From contig CACWID010000007.1 of NCBI GenBank assembly GCA_902760865.1, positions 1 through 64,000 of the forward strand: a stretch of 64,000 bases of DNA, written 5' to 3'. The notes beneath the pieces are model-generated. The model did no database searches. It saw nothing but the letters and a program-made list of their open reading frames with translations, and was not told the DNA's origin. Shown here one piece after another: positions 48,483-56,709 of the stretch (its first letter is position 1; every line of letters begins with the position of its first letter). Position numbers and translations under genes: made by a program. Origin of the DNA: an uncultured Bacteroidales bacterium. Its GTDB lineage: Bacteria; Bacteroidota; Bacteroidia; Bacteroidales; Muribaculaceae.

Positions 48483-50942
48483 ATGAACGGAAAAACTAAT
48501 GGAAAGAAAAAGAACAAGCGCCGCAACATCGTGCGCACGATGTGGACGTGCTTTGCCATAGTCGTGGCATTGCTGGTGGCGATGTTCGTGTTGATTTACA
48601 ATGGCGTGATCGGCTATATGCCGCCCATCGACCAGTTGAAGAACCCCACAGACAAGTTTGCTTCGACCATCTATAGCGCCGACGGCGTGGAGATGGGACG
48701 ATATTACCGCAGTCGCAGCAACCGCATCTATGTGGACTTTGACGAGATGTCTCCCCACTTGACAGATGCCCTGATTGCTACCGAGGACTCGCGTTTCTAT
48801 GATCATTCGGGTGTGGATCTGAGGGCTATCGGACGCGCCATCGTCAAGCGCATCATCATGGGCCAGAAGAGTGCAGGTGGTGGCAGTACCATCACCCAGC
48901 AGCTCGCCAAGCAGCTCTATTCGCCTGAGTCGCACAACATCTTTGAGCGCGCCCTGAAGAAGCCCGTCGAGTGGGTCATCGCCGTCAAGCTCGAGCGCTA
49001 TTATACCAAGGACGAGATTGTCAAGATGTACTTCAACCAGTTTGACTTCCTCAACAATGCCGTGGGTATCAAGATGGCCTCTGAGGTCTATTTCGATAAG
49101 GACCCCAAGGACCTGAATATCCAGGAGGCCGCCACTCTGGTGGGCATGTGCAAAAATCCGTCCTACTACAACCCCGTGCGGCATGCTGAGCGCACGCGCC
49201 TGCGTCGCAACGTGGTGTTCGAGCAGATGGTCAAGGCTGGCTTCCTTAGCGAGGCTGAGTGTGAGCAGCTCAAGAACACGCCCCTGGTGATCAAGTTCAA
49301 GAAACTGGACCACAACGACGGCCCGGCTCCCTACTTCCGCGAGGAGCTGCGCCGCGTCATGACGGCGAAGAAGCCCAACCGCAAGGACTACCCATCGTGG
49401 AACCAGCAGGCCTTCATCGACGACTCCGTGGCATGGGAGGTGAATCCTCTGTTCGGCTGGTGCAACAAGAACACCAAGCCCGACGGTTCACATTATGATA
49501 TATATACCGATGGTCTGAAGATCTACACGACCATCGACTCCCGCATGCAGGACTATGCCGAGAAGGCTGTTGTCAAGCACATGAGCAAGACGCTGCAGCC
49601 GGCCTTCCTGCGTGAGCGCGGCGGTACCAAGAATCCTTATACCAACAACAAGAACGAGCTCTCGAGCGCCGGCAAGCAAGCGCTCATCAACGCTGCCATC
49701 CGTCACAGCGAGCGTTACCGTGTGCTCAAGGAGAAAGGTATGAGCGATGCCGAGATCATGGAGAACTTCAAGAAGCCGGTGCAGATGCACCTGTTTAACT
49801 ACGAGGGTGGCTTCGACGCACAGATGTCGCCGCTCGACTCGCTGCTGTACACCAAGTCGTTCCTGCGCTGCGCCATGATGTCGATGGATCCCGTTACGGG
49901 CTTTGTCAAGGCATACGTCGGCGGTCCTAACTTCCGCTTCTTCAAGTATGACATGGTTTCGACGGGTCGTCGCCAGATCGGTTCGACCGTAAAACCGTTC
50001 GTTTATTCCCAGGCCATCGAGTTCGGCGGCCTCACCCCGTGCTCGACACGTCCTGGTGGCCCTCCCCACATCATCTGGAACAATGAGGTGTACAATCCTG
50101 CCAATGAGGGCAGTGGCGGCGGAATGGACCTGCGCAACGCTCTGAAGTACTCCAAGAACTGGATCTCGGCCGGCTTTATGCGCGGCACCCGCGAGAACTG
50201 GATTGAGCGCAACGGCTATTACACCATGACTCCCGACGAACTGGCCAAGTGGATGCACAGTTTCGGTATCACCAGCTACCTGGATCCTGTGCCTGCATTG
50301 AGCTTGGGTTCCTGCGAAGTCACTCTGCGTGAGATGGTTGCTGCCTACTCGGCATTTGCCAACGGCGGCATGCGCGTGGAGCCTGTCTATGTATCGCGCA
50401 TCACCGATAACCGCGGTAACGTGGTCGCTGAGTTCACCGGCAACCAGACCGAAATCATGAGCGAGGACACTTACCTGAAGATGCTCTCGATGCTCACCGA
50501 GGTGGTTGATGGCGGTACGGGTGCTCGCCTGCGCTATGCCTACGGCATCACGGCCGAGATGGGTGGTAAGACCGGTACGACCAACTTCCACAGTGATGGT
50601 TGGTTCATGGGCTTCACCCCCGAGTTGGTTACTGGTGTGTGGGTCGGCGGTGAGGAGCGCTATATCCACTTCAACAGCATGGCCATGGGACAGGGTGCCG
50701 AGGCTGCCTTGCCTATCCTGGGATATTTCATGAAATGGGTCTTCGACGACAAGCAGCTGCCCTACAAGCAGAGCACAAAATTTGAATTCCCCAAGAACTT
50801 CAACGCCTGCGGCGACGAGCTGGGCGGCTACGCCGGTAGCGGCGGTGGCTGGCACGGCGGTGGCGGCGGTGGCGGAGACGCTGGCGACGGCGGTGGCGGC
50901 GGAGGCGGCAACGACGACGCCACCGAAGGCCTCTTCGACTAA
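48483..50942 (+). CDS. Bifunctional penicillin-binding protein 1A
   Basis: An 819-residue class A PBP that polymerises glycan strands and cross-links peptides in the periplasm. A basic N-terminus and one membrane helix (about 20-40) precede the GT51 domain with catalytic E101 (ATEDSRFYDHSG) and GGSTITQQLAKQLY. The transpeptidase has the nucleophile S501 in GSTVKPF, SKN in YSKNWIS and the KTGTT motif. The last 35 residues or so are unusual: long glycine runs broken by a few Ala/Asp/His, ending DDATEGLFD. A -7 element TATATTTGC lies at 48390-48398. Confidence 0.94.
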   Translation: MNGKTNGKKKNKRRNIVRTMWTCFAIVVALLVAMFVLIYNGVIGYMPPIDQLKNPTDKFASTIYSADGVEMGRYYRSRSNRIYVDFDEMSPHLTDALIATEDSRFYDHSGVDLRAIGRAIVKRIIMGQKSAGGGSTITQQLAKQLYSPESHNIFERALKKPVEWVIAVKLERYYTKDEIVKMYFNQFDFLNNAVGIKMASEVYFDKDPKDLNIQEAATLVGMCKNPSYYNPVRHAERTRLRRNVVFEQMVKAGFLSEAECEQLKNTPLVIKFKKLDHNDGPAPYFREELRRVMTAKKPNRKDYPSWNQQAFIDDSVAWEVNPLFGWCNKNTKPDGSHYDIYTDGLKIYTTIDSRMQDYAEKAVVKHMSKTLQPAFLRERGGTKNPYTNNKNELSSAGKQALINAAIRHSERYRVLKEKGMSDAEIMENFKKPVQMHLFNYEGGFDAQMSPLDSLLYTKSFLRCAMMSMDPVTGFVKAYVGGPNFRFFKYDMVSTGRRQIGSTVKPFVYSQAIEFGGLTPCSTRPGGPPHIIWNNEVYNPANEGSGGGMDLRNALKYSKNWISAGFMRGTRENWIERNGYYTMTPDELAKWMHSFGITSYLDPVPALSLGSCEVTLREMVAAYSAFANGGMRVEPVYVSRITDNRGNVVAEFTGNQTEIMSEDTYLKMLSMLTEVVDGGTGARLRYAYGITAEMGGKTGTTNFHSDGWFMGFTPELVTGVWVGGEERYIHFNSMAMGQGAEAALPILGYFMKWVFDDKQLPYKQSTKFEFPKNFNACGDELGGYAGSGGGWHGGGGGGGDAGDGGGGGGGNDDATEGLFD

Positions 50943-50950
50943 ACAAGTGA

Positions 50951-50978
50951 ACAGTTAATAGTTAATAGTTAACAGTTT
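50951..50978. repeat. Four 7-bp repeats (ACAGTTA/ATAGTTA) after PBP1A
   Basis: ACAGTTA, ATAGTTA, ATAGTTA, ACAGTTT in the 42-bp spacer between PBP1A and the four-helix-bundle gene. Confidence 0.9.
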
Positions 50979-50984
50979 GTTTCT

Positions 50985-51347
50985 ATGGCAGATAGCTTGA
51001 CCTTAGACAAAAGCAAGGAATTCGCTATAAGGATTGTTTATCTTTACAAATACTTGTGTAGCGAAAAGCATGAGTTTATCATGTCTAAACAGTTATTGCG
51101 TTGTGGCACTTCCATAGGTGCGAATCTTTCGGAGGCTATGTATGGTGTCAGTCGCAATGATTTCATTGCAAAAGTCTTCATATCTCTTAAAGAAACAGCT
51201 GAGACAGAGTATTGGTTGGAGCTATTGAATAAGACAGGATTTCTGTCTGATGCCGAGTATAGCAGCATTGACAATGATTGTAAAGAGTTAATTAGACTAT
51301 TGACTAGTATAGCAAAAACGGCTCGTCAACACGCTACAAAAGAATAA
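50985..51347 (+). CDS. Four-helix bundle protein (23S rRNA intervening-sequence type)
   Basis: A 120-residue all-helical protein of the S23/IVP four-helix bundle family. The signature is SKEFAIRIVYLYKYLC, SKQLLRCGTSIGANLSEA, then FIAKVFISLKETAETEYWLELL. Members were first noticed in intervening sequences of spirochaete 23S rRNA, but most, as here, stand alone in chromosomes. Function is unknown. It is more AT-rich than its neighbours, pointing to horizontal spread, and is followed by a clear terminator. Confidence 0.9.
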   Translation: MADSLTLDKSKEFAIRIVYLYKYLCSEKHEFIMSKQLLRCGTSIGANLSEAMYGVSRNDFIAKVFISLKETAETEYWLELLNKTGFLSDAEYSSIDNDCKELIRLLTSIAKTARQHATKE

Positions 51348-51365
51348 TGATAGCATGAAATAAAA

Positions 51366-51397
51366 ATGAGAACATAAATCTATGTTCTCATTTTTTT
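51366..51397. terminator. Bidirectional terminator between the four-helix-bundle gene and folD
   Basis: ATGAGAACATA (51366-51376) pairs with TATGTTCTCAT (51381-51391), flanked by A-run and T-run (51391-51397). Confidence 0.9.
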
Positions 51398-51416
51398 ATG
51401 GTGACAGCCTCAAAAA

Positions 51417-51444
51417 ACTGTTCACTGTTCTCTATTCACTGTTA
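51417..51444. repeat. Four 7-bp repeats (ACTGTTC type) at the folD 3' end
   Basis: ACTGTTC, ACTGTTC, TCTATTC, ACTGTTA, ending next to the folD stop. The motif is akin to AACTGTT at 8702-8799. Confidence 0.9.
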
Positions 51445-51445
51445 A

Positions 51446-52321
51446 CTAAAAAAAGCTTTTCTGTGCTGCGGCCAGGGTGTTCTTCATCAGTGAGCAGATG
51501 GTCATGGGACCGACGCCGCCGGGGACGGGGGTGATGTAGGAGCACTTGGGAGCGACCTCGTCAAACTTCACGTCGCCGTTCAGGCGATAGCCGGTCTTGC
51601 TGTTGGGATCGGGAACGCGAGTCGTGCCCACGTCGATGACAACGGCACCTTCCTTGACCATGTCGGCTGTCACAAAGTCGGGACGGCCGATGGCAGCAAT
51701 GATAATGTCAGCCTGGCGGCATTCCTCCTTCAGGGTTGTCGAGTGGCTGTGGCAGACGGTTACCGTGGCGTCACCATATTGCTTCTGCAGCATGAGCTGT
51801 GCCATGGGCTTGCCGACGATGTTGCTGCGACCCAGCACCACGCACTTCTTGCCCGAGGTGGGAATCTGGTAGCGTTGCAGCAGGGTGATGATGCCCAGAG
51901 GCGTTGCCGAGATGAAGCAGGGCAGACCGAGGGCCATGCGGCCGGCGTTCATCGGGTGGATGCCGTCCACGTCCTTGCGGTGGTCGATAATGCTAATCAC
52001 CTTCTGCTCGTCGATGTGCTTGGGCAGGGGCAGTTGTACGATAAAGCCGTCAACATCCGGGTCGTTGTTCAGGTCGCGGATGCAGTCGAGCAGCTGTTCT
52101 TCGGTCGTGTCCTCGTCCAGACGGATGAGCGACGACTTGAACCCGCACTTCTCGCAGGCAATCACTTTATTCTTCACATAGGCTTCCGAGCCTCCGTCAT
52201 GTCCTACCAGCACTGCTGCCAGGTGAGGACGCTTTTGGCCCGCTGCTATCATCTGATCCACCTCGGCCTTGATCTCTTCCTTGATGGCCGCGGCTGTCAT
52301 TTTTCCGTCTATCAGTTTCAT
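51446..52321 (-). CDS. folD: Methylenetetrahydrofolate dehydrogenase / cyclohydrolase
   Basis: A 291-residue bifunctional enzyme that oxidises 5,10-methylene-THF and hydrolyses the methenyl form to 10-formyl-THF. [17 protein letters not shown] holds the catalytic Tyr-x-x-x-Lys, [13 protein letters not shown] the second signature, [17 protein letters not shown] the NADP loop and VPGGVGPMT the closing motif. It acts next to GlyA in one-carbon metabolism, and glyA here is frameshifted. It stands alone, 175 bp from priA. Confidence 0.97.
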   Translation of the reverse strand: MKLIDGKMTAAAIKEEIKAEVDQMIAAGQKRPHLAAVLVGHDGGSEAYVKNKVIACEKCGFKSSLIRLDEDTTEEQLLDCIRDLNNDPDVDGFIVQLPLPKHIDEQKVISIIDHRKDVDGIHPMNAGRMALGLPCFISATPLGIITLLQRYQIPTSGKKCVVLGRSNIVGKPMAQLMLQKQYGDATVTVCHSHSTTLKEECRQADIIIAAIGRPDFVTADMVKEGAVVIDVGTTRVPDPNSKTGYRLNGDVKFDEVAPKCSYITPVPGGVGPMTICSLMKNTLAAAQKSFF

Positions 52322-52496
52322 AATTAATGAGTTATCTTGTGTTTTAATATTTCTTGTTCAAAATCAAGGCACAAAATTACCACAAAAAAACCAATTACCC
52401 TACCATTAGCCCCTTCTTTTTTCCATTCCGCCCGATTCGGTATCACTCTCGAGCCAGCCGTGTTCGTCGTGTATGGCATGCCTCTGGCTTGAACTT

Positions 52497-54959
52497 TTAC
52501 ACGGGATCCACGTCGTAGTAGAGCCTGACCGACTTCATGCGGGCATCGGAGGCAATCATCTGCTCATAGAGCTGGCGCAGGATGCCCTTCACCTTGCTCA
52601 TCGAGGCGGCGGTCTCCATCTTGAGGGTGATCTGGCGGATGTAGAGGTTCTGCACGCGTGACACGAACGGCGCCATCGGGCCCAGCACACGATTGCCGAA
52701 GACCTGTCGCAACAGGCCGCTGAAGCGCACCGCCAATTCGCCCGCAACGACGTCTTCGCGATGCTTGAGGTAGATGTTGATGACCTTGGTGAACGGCGGG
52801 TACCCGAACTGCTGGCGGTCGGCCAACTCATGTTGGTAGAAGCCCTCATAGTCATGCGTGCGGACGTAGTTGATGACATAATGGTCGGGGTTGCTGGTCT
52901 GGATGATGACCTTGCCCTGCTTGTGGGCACGGCCGGCACGCCCGGATACCTGTTCCAGCATGTCAAAGGCGCGCTCATGGCTGCGGAAGTCCGGGAAATT
53001 GATCATGGTGTCGGCATTGAGGATGCCCACGATGCTCACGGCGTCGAAGTCCAACCCTTTGGTCACCATCTGTGTGCCGACCAGGATGTTGGTGCGATGC
53101 TGGGAGAACTCGTCGATGATGCGGTCATAGCTGTTCTTGTTGCGGGTGGTGTCCAGGTCCATGCGCGAAATCTTCTCACCGGGGAACACGGCATCGATGT
53201 CGTCCTCGATGCGCTCCGTCCCGTAGCCGATGATTTCGATGCCGGGCAAGTGGCATGCGGGGCACAGGTCGGGCAGGGGCAGGGTGTATCCGCAATAGTG
53301 GCACACCAGGCTGTGGTTGTGCTTATGGTAGGTGAGCGATACGTCACAGTTCTCGCACTTGGGCACCCAGGCACACTCCTTGCAGCGCACCATCGGCGAA
53401 TAGCCGCGGCGGTTCTGGAACAGGATGACCTGCTCGCCTGCTTGTAGTGCCTTGCGGCAGTCGGCGATCAGCTCGTTGCTGAACAATCCGCTCATCTCGC
53501 GGCGCTTGCGGGCGTCGATGGTGTCGATGACCTTGACCTCGGGCATCTTGATGTCTCCGTAGCGGGTGAGCAGTTTCACGAGACCGTATTTCCCTGCCAG
53601 GGCGAGGTGGTACACCTCGATAGCCGGTGTGGCGGACCCCAGCACGGTCTTGGCTCCGTGCATCTGTGCCAGCACCAGGGCGGCATTGCGGCCGTTGTAG
53701 CGCGGGGCGGGATCCTGCTGCTTGTAGCTGCTGTCGTGCTCCTCATCGACGATAACAAGGCCCAGGTTGGAGTAGGGGAGAAACACCGAGGAGCGCACGC
53801 CGATGACGACGCATGGCTCGCTCTTGTCGAGCAGGCGTTTCCAGATGTCCACGCGCTCATTGTCGCTGAACTTGGAGTGATAGATGAGCAGCCGGTCGCC
53901 GAAGACGCGCCTCAACCGCCGCGTCAATTGGGTCGTCAGTGCAATCTCGGGCACGAGGTAAAGCACCTGCTTGCCTAGTTTCAGGGCATCGGTAATCAGG
54001 TGCATATAGACTGACGTCTTGCCGCTGCTGGTCACACCGTGCAGCAGGGTGATGGCGTGCTGACGCATCGACTGGTGTATCTCGTTGTAGGCACGCCCTT
54101 GTTCTTCGCTCAGCTTGGGCGGCTCTTCCAGCACGCTGCCCAGGTCGGCAAAACGGTTGATTTCTTTCTTGTAGATTTCCAGCATGCCGCGCTTGACGGC
54201 TTCGTGAAGGACAGCTCCGCTCACCCCGGCGCGCTTGAGCAGGTTTTCCTTGCTCACCTCCTTGACGTCTCCGCCTTGCAGCCAGCGCGACAGGTCCAGG
54301 TAGGCCAACAGCAGGGACTCCTGCTTGGGCGCTCGTTTTAGCTGGTCAAAGAATTGGTGCAGTGTCTGCTCGTCATCTCGGGAGATGGCAAGGCGCACAC
54401 ATGCCTCTGTTTTAGGACGATAGTTATCGACAACACGCTCGCTCACGTGCAGCGCATCCATGTCCAACAAGTGGCTGACATTTCGTTCTACGGTCTTGAA
54501 TCCGGTTGACTTGGCAATTTCGGCAATCTGAACGCGTCCACGCTGGGCTGTAAAGTCCAGAATGACGCGCTCTCGGTCGCTCAACTGCCCTGGCTCGCTC
54601 TCCTCGAAGTCGGGATTGACACTGATGGTGGTCTCGCTTTCTACTTTCAGCCCTGAAGGGACGGCGGCCTTATAGACCTCTCCCATAGAACACAAATAGT
54701 AATCTGCTATCCATTGCCAGAATTCCAGCTGAGGATGTCGCAGGATGGGTTTGTCATCGAGCGTGCCCAATATTTCCTTCACGTCATAGCCTTTTGGCTC
54801 TCTGTCGTGCAGTGAAGTGACAATGGCAGTGAAGATTTTTTTGCGGCCGAAAGGCACCAGCACGCGCATGCCGATGGAGAGGGACATTCCCTCAGGAATC
54901 CGGTAGGTATATGTGCCTGGCAGCGCCAGCGGAAGCAGTGTTTCGGCAAATCTGGGCAT
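52497..54959 (-). CDS. priA: Primosomal protein N' (PriA helicase)
   Basis: An 820-residue 3'-to-5' helicase that restarts collapsed replication forks. The N-terminal 3'-DNA-binding domain begins ETLLPLALPGTYTYRIPEG. The helicase core has Walker A (GVTSSGKTSVY), the DEEHDSSYKQ box and motif VI (QVSGRAGRAHKQG). Between the lobes lie the zinc cysteines (CKECAWVPKCENC and CHYCGYTLPLPDLCPAC). All cysteine pairs are present and the length is normal. It is transcribed away from an AT-rich gene-free block at 54960-55124. Confidence 0.96.
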   Translation of the reverse strand: MPRFAETLLPLALPGTYTYRIPEGMSLSIGMRVLVPFGRKKIFTAIVTSLHDREPKGYDVKEILGTLDDKPILRHPQLEFWQWIADYYLCSMGEVYKAAVPSGLKVESETTISVNPDFEESEPGQLSDRERVILDFTAQRGRVQIAEIAKSTGFKTVERNVSHLLDMDALHVSERVVDNYRPKTEACVRLAISRDDEQTLHQFFDQLKRAPKQESLLLAYLDLSRWLQGGDVKEVSKENLLKRAGVSGAVLHEAVKRGMLEIYKKEINRFADLGSVLEEPPKLSEEQGRAYNEIHQSMRQHAITLLHGVTSSGKTSVYMHLITDALKLGKQVLYLVPEIALTTQLTRRLRRVFGDRLLIYHSKFSDNERVDIWKRLLDKSEPCVVIGVRSSVFLPYSNLGLVIVDEEHDSSYKQQDPAPRYNGRNAALVLAQMHGAKTVLGSATPAIEVYHLALAGKYGLVKLLTRYGDIKMPEVKVIDTIDARKRREMSGLFSNELIADCRKALQAGEQVILFQNRRGYSPMVRCKECAWVPKCENCDVSLTYHKHNHSLVCHYCGYTLPLPDLCPACHLPGIEIIGYGTERIEDDIDAVFPGEKISRMDLDTTRNKNSYDRIIDEFSQHRTNILVGTQMVTKGLDFDAVSIVGILNADTMINFPDFRSHERAFDMLEQVSGRAGRAHKQGKVIIQTSNPDHYVINYVRTHDYEGFYQHELADRQQFGYPPFTKVINIYLKHREDVVAGELAVRFSGLLRQVFGNRVLGPMAPFVSRVQNLYIRQITLKMETAASMSKVKGILRQLYEQMIASDARMKSVRLYYDVDPV

Positions 54960-55124
54960 AAATAATAATTTCTTAAATCTTCACTTTAAATATATGCGAT
55001 TTAAATATTGATTAACAATACAATAAATTGCGTTTGTATTAAAATCTTGTGTTTTAAGGAAAATATTTAAATAATCGCTTTAAAAATGCTATTATATGTC
55101 ATTATTAAATAATATGTTATAAAA
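54960..55124. other. Very AT-rich spacer with imperfect inverted repeat
   Basis: No gene. It is almost pure A/T in an otherwise GC-rich region. GCGATTTAAATATT (54996-55009) recurs inverted, with a 3-nt insertion, as AATATTTAAATAATCGC (55062-55078). It lies between priA and the GT4 gene stop, both minus strand, and probably holds the priA promoter. Confidence 0.6.
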
Positions 55125-56303
55125 TCATTCGCCAAGATACTTCTGGTAGATGCGCTTCTCTTTCTCGGCAGTGGCTGTCCAGCTTACTTCGGGCGGTAAT
55201 TGCTGGTCGATATTTCCGCTCAGCAGTTGCACGGCGCGGTCGGTGAAACGCTCCACAAAATGATCTCCCAGGTCGATGGCGTTCTCGCGTCCCACGGCTT
55301 CGGCGGTGCCTATGACGTTGGTGGCAACAACGTGGGCGCCGCAAGACAGTGCCTCAATCACGACCAGAGGCAGACCCTCCAGGCTGCTGGGCAGAACCAA
55401 CAGGTCAACGCAGTTGAGCATATCGGGGATCTCGGAGTGCGGTACTCGTCCGGTGAACAGGCAGTCAATGCCTTTCTCCTTCATGAGACGGGATGTCTCC
55501 TCGAGTTGGAATCCTATGCCTATGGCCCAGAACACCAAGTTGTTACCGTGTTTGCGCTGAATCTCGCTGAAAATCTCGGGGAGCATGAGGACATTTTTCA
55601 CGGGTTCAAAGCGCCCCAGGTAGGCGACCACCTTCTTGCCCTCACCGATGTGATAGTGCTGGCGCAGTTGAGCGCGGCGTTCGTCGCTGTAGCGGTGGAA
55701 CTCCGAGCTGGCGCCGTTGAGCAGCACCTCGGCGGGAAATCCGTCGGTCAGGTCGGCGTGGGCCCTGTCCAGAAGTCCTTGACTGACAAAGAAGTTGCAG
55801 TCGGCCTTGTGCAGCAGCTTGATAGTGGCTTCCTTGATCATCGGGTCGCGCGGCGGCTCGGTGTAGATGGTGGCGCCGTGCCAGGTGATGAAGCAGGGGA
55901 TGTGCAGGTGCTCTTGGGCGAATATGCCGGCATGGCCGGCCATGCGGTCATGGGCGCTCACCAGGTCGTAACCGCGCATTTCCCACCCCAGCCGGTGCAG
56001 GCGGCGCATCAGTGCTCGGGGCGGTTTGTGGAACAGCCGGTGCAGGATCACGTCGCTCCAGCGGCGACGGTGCCAGGTGATATGTACCTTCATGCCCAGG
56101 TCCTCGATCTCGTCGGGGCGCTTGTCCAGTTTGGGACTCTTGCGCAGCAGGCGCATCAGCCATCCGTCGTACAACTGGAACATGTGCACGTCCACCTTGT
56201 AGTCCGAAGCTTGCTGCAGGTGTTTAGCGCGGTTCAGCACTGCATTGAACACGCCGAGCCTCCAATTGATGTCGCCCTCAAAAACTACCGCAATCTTTTT
56301 CAT
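55125..56303 (-). CDS. Glycosyltransferase family 4 (GT-B fold)
   Basis: A 392-residue GT-B retaining glycosyltransferase. The N-terminal half opens KKIAVVFEGDINWRLGVFN and contains ITWHGATIYTEPPRDP (acceptor side). The C-terminal half has VAYLGRFEPVKN, VPHSEIPDMLNCVDLLVLPSS and LEGLPLVVIEALSCG, the E-x7-E donor motif. It likely builds surface glycans. The start at 56303 is fixed by a promoter at 56330-56361; a longer frame to 56366 would cross it. Confidence 0.92.
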   Translation of the reverse strand: MKKIAVVFEGDINWRLGVFNAVLNRAKHLQQASDYKVDVHMFQLYDGWLMRLLRKSPKLDKRPDEIEDLGMKVHITWHRRRWSDVILHRLFHKPPRALMRRLHRLGWEMRGYDLVSAHDRMAGHAGIFAQEHLHIPCFITWHGATIYTEPPRDPMIKEATIKLLHKADCNFFVSQGLLDRAHADLTDGFPAEVLLNGASSEFHRYSDERRAQLRQHYHIGEGKKVVAYLGRFEPVKNVLMLPEIFSEIQRKHGNNLVFWAIGIGFQLEETSRLMKEKGIDCLFTGRVPHSEIPDMLNCVDLLVLPSSLEGLPLVVIEALSCGAHVVATNVIGTAEAVGRENAIDLGDHFVERFTDRAVQLLSGNIDQQLPPEVSWTATAEKEKRIYQKYLGE

Positions 56304-56329
56304 AGCGATTCTCGTGATTGATTTTTCAA

Positions 56330-56361
56330 GCAAATTTAGACATTTTTTCCCAAGCGTGCAA
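56330..56361 (-). promoter_or_regulatory. Bacteroidota-type promoter for the GT4 gene
   Basis: Minus strand: TTG (56361-56359), 20-bp spacer, TAAATTTGC (56338-56330). Confidence 0.75.
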
Positions 56362-56392
56362 CACATCGGCGAAAAATCATCGCCTGATAACG

Positions 56393-56420
56393 AAAAAAGG
56401 CCAAGCGATATCGCTTGACC
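56393..56420 (-). terminator. Terminator for the initiator tRNA
   Basis: Minus strand: GGTCAAGCGA pairs with TCGCTTGGCC (one mismatch), followed by TTTTTT (56398-56393). It is 11 bp past the tRNA. Confidence 0.8.
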
Positions 56421-56430
56421 TCTTTCTTAG

Positions 56431-56502
56431 TAGCGGGAGCCAGACTCGAACTGACGACCTTTGGGTTATGAGCCCAACGAGCTGCCACTGCTCCATCCCG
56501 CA
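56431..56502 (-). tRNA. Initiator tRNA-fMet (CAT)
   Basis: A 72-nt cloverleaf on the minus strand. Anticodon loop CTCATAA; anticodon stem TTGGG/CCCAA with the three consecutive G-C pairs that mark initiators. The D stem GAGC/GCTC gives the initiator-specific A11-U24 pair. T arm GTCAG-TTCGAGT-CTGGC. The acceptor end has a 1-72 mismatch (U1 and U72), as required for formylation. CCA is not encoded. A -7 element TACTTTTGC (minus, 56521-56513) and a terminator flank it, so it is a single-gene unit. Confidence 0.93.
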
Positions 56503-56636
56503 ATTTGCGAGTGCAAAAGTACTGCTTTTTTTCGACATAGCAAGAGTTAGAGCGAAAAAAATGTGTTTTTTAACATAATTTTACCAAAATCAGTAGGATT
56601 GCAGGGTAGAACGTATATGGTACTTTATCCAATGAA

Positions 56637-56684
56637 CAAGGACGCCAAGTCCTTGTCTGTTAAGACAAAAACTTGGCGTCCTTG
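56637..56684. terminator. Long nested hairpin downstream of fumarase
   Basis: CAAGGACGCCAAGT (56637-56650) is perfectly inverted at 56671-56684; inside, TTGTCT (56653-56658) pairs with AGACAA (56663-56668). It lies 26 bp past the fumarase stop. There is no T-run on the minus strand, so it may be an mRNA 3'-end protector rather than a classical terminator. Confidence 0.6.
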
Positions 56685-56709
56685 GATGATTCGGTGTTGT
56701 GGAGCCGTA

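Noticed and set aside
49488-50855. 455-codon minus-strand ORF opposite PBP1A
   Set aside because: Antisense shadow of the transpeptidase domain.
54960-55124. Chromosomal replication origin
   Set aside because: AT-rich and next to priA, but there is no dnaA, no cluster of DnaA boxes and no supporting gene order.
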